A stretch of DNA of 64,000 bases, taken from NCBI GenBank assembly GCA_026120035.1, contig JALRME010000008.1:248001-312000 (forward strand), in the 5' to 3' direction. The DNA comes from Coleophoma eucalyptorum. Lineage: Eukaryota; Ascomycota; Leotiomycetes; Helotiales; Dermateaceae. The position numbers were made by a program, and so were the translations under genes. This document shows positions 56,703 through 64,000 of the stretch, piece by piece. The notes under the pieces are model-generated. The model was not told the origin of the DNA. It did not search any database and was given only the letters and a program-made list of their open reading frames with translations. The stretch's first letter is position 1; the number at the start of each line of letters is the position of its first letter.

Positions 56703-58614
56703 CTACTCCTTTGGCTCTGAAGATTTTTTGACATGCTCTAATCCTTCATCCGTAGCAGACTCAGTAATTGATTGACCCTCAATCGGCGTGGCAACCTCAA
56801 ACATTGCATCGATATCCTCTAATGTTCTTCCCTTGGTCTCGACGAAGAAGATCTGAATCAAGATTGCAGTAACAATAACCCACCCAGCATTCATTGCGTA
56901 GTAACGCCAAGATATTTTGGCAATAGCTATTGGCATGGTGTAGGTGCTGAGAAAACTGAAGGCATAGCCAACAGATTGTCCAATAGCTGTACCCTTTGCT
57001 CGCTGGGAATAATTAAGAATTTCGGATGGATAACTGTAGCTTAGTAGTTGCCTAAGAATGTGCACATGAGTATTGTAGCGTGTTGGAAGGATAAACATTA
57101 GCCGGGATTGCTCACCAGGAGGCGCATGCCGCAAACAAAAAGATGAATACAACCGCGATGGCACCGATGCTAAATGATAATTTTCCAGTAGTCTCGGCAC
57201 GTTGTACAAGGACTGCAAGTAATGCTAGGCAAACACTCATTACAACGCTACCGTAAACTTAGAAATATTAGTATTGTAGATATAATGATTAAAAAGAATG
57301 AACCACTCACCTAAGAGCCTCTTACGACCTATGATGTCACTTAAAAACCCACCACAGATCACTGCCAAAGTATCCCAAAGCGCAAGTCCCAGATTTATCA
57401 ATAGCGTGGTTCGTATATTGGTGATCCCAGCGTTTGTGATGATAATAGTGACGAAGTACCTGGTGTATGATTAGCAAGAGCAACAAAATCTGTGGCGAGA
57501 AATATTTTACAGCATGCTGTTACTACTATTGATTTGGAAAATGATATTAGTTGCGAGAGCAATTGAGAATCTCCTCAAATTGGGACCTTGATAGAATCAG
57601 AACAATATTTGTGGGTATGGGATATCCCTTAGTCCTACGTGGTGATACTAGGCATTTCCAATTTGACTGAGTGAGAGCTTCTAGTTCCAATATCCTACAG
57701 ACTTCCTCGAAGTCTTGTACAACAGTGTCGTAACTTGTCACTGAATCGACGTGTAGGTGAGTGAGAATTTCGAGGGCCTCGGATGATGTCAGTATGTGTA
57801 GCTGGTTGAAATGAACACGGAAGTCTGACTCACTTCTTCTTTTTTACCCTGGCTAATCAGCCATCTGGGACTTTCGGGCATAAATGGCATTATGATTAAA
57901 ACAAAAAGTGGCCCAACTAGCTCTCCCTGAAAGGTTACGTTAGGCGTGAATCGCTGGCATAAGGAGAGACCTACCATTATAGCACCCCGCCACGACCAGC
58001 TTGAATCAAATTGATAGATCCCGAGGACTATTATGCAAACCATTGTACCAGCAAGGGGCAGGGAAGACATCAGGAGGCCAACAAGTAGGCCACGATTCTT
58101 TGCTGGTGCGAGTTCCATGACCCATACAGGACTTGCTGTGCCGGCAACCGTCAAGGTTAATCCAAGTAAAAATCGACCGACTAGTAATGCAGACTCTGCT
58201 TGCTGTTAAGGTGAGAAGAAATGCAATCCAAACCATCACATACCATTAGGTGCTGATGTCTGGATGACTACAGCAATCAATGAGACGATAGCGCTGAGCA
58301 TGATGCATCGCTTCCGACCGAGTTTATCCAACAAATAACCAACAAACGGACCGCTTATTACTGACCCTGCGCTGACGATGGCAACATTAAGCCCAATCAA
58401 TGCTGCATTGAGCTCGAAATCTAAATCCCAATCAGTTTCATACCATATACAGATAAGCAAGTGCCATTTTGTAAGGCAACTTACGCTCAAGATACGCTGG
58501 CACGATATTAAGGTTATTGATCACACTCGCGTCATAGGATAGGTTGTAGATGTTCAGTATAGCCACAATCAATACAAGTGCGTATGATACCTTGGGCGAA
58601 AATCGAGGTTTCAT
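56703..58614 (-). CDS. MFS sugar/lactose-permease-type transporter, nine exons
   Basis: Exons: 58614-58485, 58420-58244, 58198-57975, 57926-57834, 57777-57639, 57586-57511, 57459-57311, 57257-57116, 57051-56703. All phases close to 492 residues. Features in order: LNIYNLSYDASVINNLN, GYLLDKLGRKRCIM (motif A of the first half), VGRFLLGLTLTVAGTASPVWVMELAPAKNRG, PESPRWLISQGKKEEALEIL, GGFLSDIIGRKR (second motif A) and SYSYPSEILNYSQRAKGTA, ending VETKGRTLEDIDAMFE. These are Sugar_tr family signatures. The exon 2/3 junction uses an AG just past a nearer one (AACAGCAAG). It should be a 12-helix proton symporter taking up a sugar or related small molecule for the adjacent enzymes. Confidence 0.92.
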
Positions 58615-59038
58615 TGTTACTAGACCTTTTCAACTAGCTGTATAATTGAAAATATAATTGTGATGATTTGAAGAAGTGAGACGGGACTGTCGAGTCACGG
58701 TGTATTAATTACTCACTCAGGTAACAACCCATGTGGCAGAAGTACGCCAAAGCAGATAGCATACTTTCCACATTCAGGTAGATAAGCTTTGGTAACGAGA
58801 TTCCTAGTCTTATCTAATCTTCAACAAAACGCGTCGCCCAGATAACAACTGCGCCAAGTTCATCCGAGATAGGTTGGGATTAATCCGCGGCTAATTCTAT
58901 CGCGACAAGCGAGGATCCAGTTTATCCAGTGCCTCGGGCGAAAACATCAACTTACAACGACGTTGTGAAGTTGTGTCTATGCGACCACTATCTTGGCAGG
59001 TCCACACCACTGCTTTTAACATCTCCTAAAACACAGTA
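58615..59038. promoter_or_regulatory. Divergent promoter, permease and zinc-cluster regulator
   Basis: 424 bp between the starts of the permease and the Zn2Cys6 gene. CCGC/CGG half sites occur (58885-58950). No coding sequence. Confidence 0.5.
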
Positions 59039-61445
59039 ATGATGGCGGATTCAAACTTACGAGCAACGCAGCTGCGACCTAAAATCAAAAAGATTTTTGC
59101 TGCTTGTGAGCCATGTAGGAAGCGTAAGGTAGATCGTCCGCCTCTTGCCCCTGTCCTGATTTTGAGCACCACCTCACTGTCATGACAGATTCGCTGTAGT
59201 GGCACCGTGCCTTGTGATGCCTGTAGAGTACAGAAGATTGAGTGTTCCATCAATACCAATCGGCGTCGGCGTGGCCCTTTGCCCAAAGTTCCCTCTCAGC
59301 ATGATCATCTTACTGATGGCGCCGCCGCGAAAGTACAACCTCCCCCAGAACATGTCTGCACATTGTCACCCACTACGATAGCAGGGTGTAGACTCAACCT
59401 CAGCCTATACAACGTAGAGGAATACTCACAAGGCTTATGCGACATATTTGGAAACGGGAAAGAGGAAGCCATAATTCAGTGTGTAGACCTGACTCCAAGG
59501 TAATCTTCGGGCTGACCATCTAGGGGCATGCTGGTCCCTATAGAGATCATCATACACCTTATCATGATTTATTGCATCACTGTCAATGATCAGTCTTGCG
59601 CAGTGCTACGACCTTCAATATTTTTCAAACGGCTAAAGGCAAGGCAATGTTGTCGCAGCTTGTGTCTTGCTATGTGTGCTGCCAGCTTCAGGTTTAGCCG
59701 GAACAGAAAATTAAGATCACCCAAGTATGAGGATTTGGAGATGGTACTTGCTCTTGAGGCTCGTGAGCAACTTGAGATAGAAGTAGCAGATGGCTGTCAA
59801 CTTGAAAACCTGCAGGCTCTTTCAATTCTTGCCATATTTGAATTCAATAATGGGAATGGCGCTCAAGCTTGGTATGACATAAGTGAGTCTTTTCATGGCC
59901 CTTGATATTGAATTCGTGATTTCTAAGCCAAGCATAAAGCCACCGCTCTTGACCTGATACGCAACCTCCGGAGCACCAAGGATACTGCACCAGATGATAT
60001 ACTGGCGGAGCAGATGCTCGTTGCCCATCTCAGCTTTGTTGACAAGCTGTATCTACTTGGCCAGCGGACCTTGAAGATACGTCCCGCGAACTTTTCAATG
60101 GGTGTAAACAAGTTGGATTCGTCGAAGCATTCAAGCCATACCACTATCTTGCTATTGGAGCTATTTGATATGCTCAATACCCTACATACATTCCATAATA
60201 TTGACCTCATAGTTCCAGTCCCAGCACCATGGTCTAGAGTGTCGAGATTTATGCGAATTAAATGCCGTCTGGACGAGTACCACCTACGGTTTTTGCCTGA
60301 GCTGACATTCACCGATAAGGCCTTCAGCCAGCATCTCAAAAGTGAGACTGGAGCGGGTGCATTCCTTCATTGTTCACTTGTGTATCACTGTTGTATTCTA
60401 CTGCTCAATAGGTCTTTTTTACCCATCCCTGTCCTGGCCAGTGATAGCATTGGACCTGTCAACACCAACTTCCCAAGATTTGCTATACAGTTTCCTTCTG
60501 CGCCAAAACCTTTCCTTGGAGATTGCGCCTCAGCTTGTGCTCAAAGTGCTAATGCTATTGCACTTATCTGCAGAATTGTGCTTGAAAAAGAGGGTATGAT
60601 AATGGTAGGTCTTCCCATCCAATTTTGAATCTACTCTAATCGACTTTAAGCCGCCTTTTCTAGGGTATTGTTGCTACCATGCGGCCCTGGTGTTGATAAA
60701 TCAGCTGCGCCTGGGCAAAGGGCCAAAATGTGCAAAACAGTTGGATGATTTAAAGATCATGTTTACCATGTTGGGAGCAATCCAAAACGTGTTCTACAAA
60801 GCTGAATCTTGGGTATATAGCCTTAGCGAATTTGATTGATAACAATACTAAACATACCACCAGGTTGATACTCTTTTCAAAGTCCATGATCCAAGTTCTC
60901 TCGCTCAGGAAGCCACTGTCGATTCCAATACCGCATTTTCCAGCTTCTTCGCAAGATTTCGAACATCCATCCACGAGCCTTCTTTCACCACGTTTGATTC
61001 AGCAGAGAAATTCCCCAAATCCGTGAACCAAGCTAGAAGACAACCAGAGATTCCCGTAGGTGTATCCAGCAATAATATACCGCAAATTCAAGAAGTGCAG
61101 ATGGAAGGTAGTTGGGTAGATATATACTGTGATATGTTACAGCACAATATAGATACTGTAGTGGAAGTTGATCAACGATCTTCGAGCCCAACCTCATCTG
61201 CAGATGAGCTTAGTAGTTTATCGCGACAAAGAATCGAGGAATCCGACGACTTATCTGAAAATAGGATGCAGGAGGCCTTGTCAATCGAAAATACGGGTAA
61301 CCCTAGTTCATTTCATGATTCTAGAAATGAAAATTTGGAGGGCGAAGCAACCACACAAATCTGGGGCGGAGAGGTCGACTGGGACATATTTGACGTGGAG
61401 CTGTTGGAACAGTTCGATATCCACGGATCTGCTCACCCAAGTTAG
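59039..61445 (+). CDS. Zn2Cys6 transcription factor of the 51-64 kb cluster
   Basis: Model exons: 59039-59128, 59189-59499, 59524-59882, 59928-60604, 60651-60812, 60864-61445; the product is 726 residues. The zinc cluster is Cys23, Cys26, Cys33, Cys39, Cys42, Cys49 (CX2CX6CX5CX2CX6C), split by intron 1. The middle region (IEIIIHLIMIY, SLCLAMCAASFRFSRN, LQALSILAIFEFNNGNGAQAW, VHDPSSLAQEAT) matches the fungal-specific Fungal_trans regulatory domain. The problem is 59500-59523. This stretch holds two in-frame stops (TAA, TGA) but reads GTAATC...GCTGAC...CTAG, so it is either a 24-nt intron or a lesion. If it is a lesion, the protein ends after about 134 residues. The gene lies beside the permease, aldehyde dehydrogenase and cupin and probably controls them. 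Confidence 0.75.
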
Positions 61446-62129
61446 TGGGGTATGTCAGTTGATCCTCATGGAGTTAAGGATGCACCTAGTATGCCTCGGA
61501 CTAGAATAGTAAACTTATATTATCATCTCACAAAAATCTCGTTTTATTAATCCGGGCAAGCGGATGCTACAAATGAGAAAGAGCATTGAGAGGATATCCC
61601 CTTATCTAGTCCAGAGTCTGTATTTCCGAGTACATAATATCTATCGAGGATAAGCCATTGGATGAGGCTAGTACCTTTTGAAGGTTGTAGCTTACCTGAT
61701 ATCGCGACCTGCGCCTATGAAATAATAGCCTGAATTAGATGACTGAATTCCTTTCTTGATTAGCTACTATTGTTGATTCGGGCACTCCGTGAAAGATTGG
61801 TCTTATTCAGTTTGAGAATCGTGCTAAATTTTTTATTCTAGCTAACACTCTTTTTTGGGCTTGAGTAAACGAGCAATGAGGCTTTTCTCGTAGATACAAG
61901 CAAGTACCCGATTTTTCAAGCAGTTATCATTAATCCGAAGGACACGGTTGGTAGTGTGTTTCTAGAACCAAAATTGGATTGCGGCATTTTCATCGGACTC
62001 TTCGCGTGCACCTAGACACTATAAATTGACGAATTTCAGTTTCTATGCTACGAGTTTGATGAAGTCCTTCACCCTCCTAGACATATATCTTTGAGAACAA
62101 TTATTCTGACGCAGTACCAAACAGTTAAA
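61446..62129. other. Spacer before the cupin gene
   Basis: 684 bp, AT-rich. A stretch at 61890-62100 reads almost open but contains stops and no recognisable domain. No supported gene. Confidence 0.45.
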
Positions 62130-62623
62130 ATGGTCTTAGAAACACGCACTAATGCACAATGGTTAAAAATTCCTCAATCGACCTTCGAAGTCATGGCCCA
62201 CACACAATTCGGTGAGAAACGTTCTGAATTTGTTTTTCATACAAGAACATAAGACTGATATGGATGCAAATTGACTAGACGATGTCTTCGTAACAAAGAA
62301 GAAAGATGGAGTTGAAAATCCTATGGTAGCTAGCTACTTTATTATCAAGCCGTCCGATAAGCCAGCTCCCAAAACCCCAGTCTACTCAAACGACGAGTCA
62401 GGAATTGTTTTTAAAGGCAAGTTAGAACCGTTTCACTGGTTTCATTCCATATTAACAGGATTCAGGGACTCTCAAGCTCACGGACGAGACTGGAACTTCG
62501 GTTGTTCTGCAAACTGGCTCCACTTTCTATATTCACAGAGGAAGCGTGATGAGTTTCGAGGCTGTGGACTGTGATAAAGTCATGATATTTAAGACTGCCA
62601 CCAGATGGTCAATACATCAGTAG
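62130..62623 (+). CDS. Small EutQ-like cupin protein
   Basis: Three exons: 62130-62211, 62279-62416, 62466-62623; the product is 125 residues. Intron 1 is GT-AG (67 nt). Intron 2 (62417-62465, 49 nt) begins GCAAGT and ends TTCAG, a GC-AG intron. The splice joins SGIVFKG to TLKLTDETGTSVVLQTG, followed by STFYIHRGSVMSFEA, the usual cupin motif order of small fungal proteins related to ethanolamine-utilisation EutQ. Unspliced, the frame ends soon after the donor. Such single-domain cupins fold as a beta-barrel; enzymatic activity is not established for this subgroup, and a role as isomerase, lyase or metabolite-binding protein is possible. It sits between the cluster regulator and an MFS transporter. 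Confidence 0.82.
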
Positions 62624-62807
62624 TTAACAATCATTAAAAGGTGCACTTGTATGTTAGCGGTTAATAGACGAGGGCTTTATACTCAAAAAGCCTTAGTATG
62701 GTGAAACAGAAGTTTATAATTAGGTTTAAATGAAAATGTTTTTAAGTTGTGCCACAGTGACACTATGCAGACTATGCCTTATATAAGTGTACGAAAATAT
62801 ATCCTTT

Positions 62808-64000
62808 TCATCGCTCTTGTACTCTATCTAGTATATTCTGAGCATCTGCTGCATATGGACAATATCTTCTTATTCTGTCCCCATACTTATAAAGGAAAAA
62901 TGGAAAAGGTACGCACGCAAGCGTCATGAAAGCAGGGACGCTTGATGCCCAATGAAGGCCCAAGGATGAATACATGGATGCTGTGAAAAGAGGGAAGCCA
63001 GCTCCCAACAACGACCGCAATAGAGACGAAGCAGCCAGGACGGACGCTGAATAAATAAGATACGCGTCAATGAGGTAGTTCATACAACCCAAAGTTAACA
63101 GCACATTTCCGAAGCCAAATAGCACTGTGCTGAGAATACAGACAATCCAGGGCGTCTCCGGTCCGTTCGTCCAGGCAAACCAGAATAGCCCAACGGGCGT
63201 AACGACGGCGGCAATCATGCAAACTGGTAATCGAGCTTCTGGTGGCGCTGTCCCGCCAGAACTTACCACTAGCCTTACGTATTTTCCATTCTCAAAATAC
63301 ATGTAGGTGACAGCACCTAGCATACCGATGGCCATCCCGATAAACGGCAAGCCACTGATTCCAATACTCCAGCCGCGTTCCTGTCGGAAGACAATTGGAA
63401 AAGCGGCAAGGAACATGTATACTGTGCCGTACATGATAGCCATGTATATTGATAAAATAAGAACGATAGGCTCCAAGACAAGTAGCTTCCACGGTCTCGA
63501 CAAGGCAACCTTCAATGTCTCACCAATCGATTTGTGGCCCTGTTCATGGATGACTCGAGCGACGTATGTCTTCCCACTCACGGAGCTGAGTGCTTTGGCT
63601 CGTCGGTCCAACAGGACAGGAGCATAAGTTTCTGGTACGAATAAAGAGCACGCGATCCACATGGCTCCGGCGAATATCGCGATCATTCCTTGCACAGAAC
63701 GCCATCCGGCCCATTCACCAAGGAACCCCCCCGCGACAGGTCCCAGTACCGGGCCCATGAATGGGGCACACGCAAACACGCTCATAGCCAGTCCACGCTG
63801 TTTGACACCAAAGATATCGGCAATGACTCCGCCTGAATTTGTCAAAGGTGATGAGCCGACGAGGCCGCAGAAAAATCGTAGGATAATGAGTTGTGTTGCA
63901 TTCTGGGCAGCCACGCACCCAGCACTGAACAACACCAGCGCGGTATACGAAACGAGGAAAATGATTCTTCTTCCAAAAATCTCGCTCATAGGTGCCCAAG
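62808..64000 (-). CDS. MFS transporter (DHA1 drug:H+ type), 5' end beyond window
   Basis: The frame is open from the right edge to a stop at 62808, giving about 397 residues; the first helices lie outside the window. It enters with WAPMSEIFGRRI (motif A) and continues with GGVIADIFGVKQRGLAMSVF, GPVLGPVAGGFLGEWAGWRSVQ, VPETYAPVLLDRRAKAL, LEPIVLILSIYMAIMYGTVYMFLAAFP and [33 protein letters not shown], ending with YKYGDRIRRYCPYA. This is the same broad subfamily as the transporter at 43527, but the sequences differ clearly. Export of drugs or pathway products by proton antiport is expected. No intron is needed within the visible part. Confidence 0.92.
   Translation of the reverse strand, partial: WAPMSEIFGRRIIFLVSYTALVLFSAGCVAAQNATQLIILRFFCGLVGSSPLTNSGGVIADIFGVKQRGLAMSVFACAPFMGPVLGPVAGGFLGEWAGWRSVQGMIAIFAGAMWIACSLFVPETYAPVLLDRRAKALSSVSGKTYVARVIHEQGHKSIGETLKVALSRPWKLLVLEPIVLILSIYMAIMYGTVYMFLAAFPIVFRQERGWSIGISGLPFIGMAIGMLGAVTYMYFENGKYVRLVVSSGGTAPPEARLPVCMIAAVVTPVGLFWFAWTNGPETPWIVCILSTVLFGFGNVLLTLGCMNYLIDAYLIYSASVLAASSLLRSLLGAGFPLFTASMYSSLGLHWASSVPAFMTLACVPFPFFLYKYGDRIRRYCPYAADAQNILDRVQER

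Noticed and set aside
61890..62110. Possible Copia-type polyprotein remnant
   Set aside because: A partly open stretch exists, but I could not match any integrase or reverse-transcriptase motif.
1..64000. tRNA genes, rRNA, CRISPR arrays, prophage or plasmid functions
   Set aside because: None could be recognised by eye; a tRNA could still be missed without a covariance-model scan.

Overview
The window is nuclear DNA of a filamentous ascomycete (Pezizomycotina). This follows from protein genes split by 45-115 nt GT-AG introns with CTRAC-type branch points, three intact Zn2Cys6 regulators, a HET-domain gene, RTA1-like 7TM proteins, MFS permeases, a UstYa-type remnant, and repeats and pseudogenes with RIP-like transitions. 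The sequence itself does not fix the genus. All splice models are mine, judged by reading frame, donor/branch/acceptor signals and remembered family motifs; no search was run. I see no tRNA, rRNA, CRISPR array or intact transposon.

Layout. 1-9.1 kb: an alpha/beta hydrolase, an FAD monooxygenase, a gene-poor stretch, then two tandem RTA1-like membrane proteins. 9.7-17.2 kb: an 8-exon sterol-type glycosyltransferase, a Zn2Cys6 regulator and a secreted BBE-like FAD oxidase. All three promoters carry 8- or 9-bp-period CGTATT arrays, so this may be a co-regulated mini-cluster. 18.5-20.4 kb: a broken ferric reductase. 20.7-29.4 kb: a DAL5-type permease, a phytanoyl-CoA dioxygenase-like enzyme, an M20 amidohydrolase and a regulator with two tandem Zn2Cys6 clusters, which looks like a small uptake/catabolic group. 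29.7-36.6 kb: an HNH-domain protein with a duplicated 3' end, a tannase/feruloyl-esterase-family enzyme and a metallo-beta-lactamase-fold hydrolase.

36.6-51 kb: a long gene-poor part with a decayed C2H2 zinc-finger gene, a small unknown gene, a secreted cysteine-rich protein, AT-rich DNA with a diverged direct repeat, a DHA1-type transporter and a HET-domain gene. 51-64 kb: a truncated UstYa-like pseudogene, a salicylate-hydroxylase-like FAD monooxygenase divergent from an aldehyde dehydrogenase, a 9-exon sugar-type MFS permease, a Zn2Cys6 regulator, a small cupin and a second MFS transporter that runs off the right edge. Together these look like a catabolic cluster for an aromatic or other oxidisable substrate: uptake, hydroxylation, aldehyde oxidation, efflux and a pathway regulator.

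The most notable points are the CGTATT arrays, the double zinc cluster, a candidate 24-nt intron, two GC-AG introns, and several pseudogenes with point lesions.
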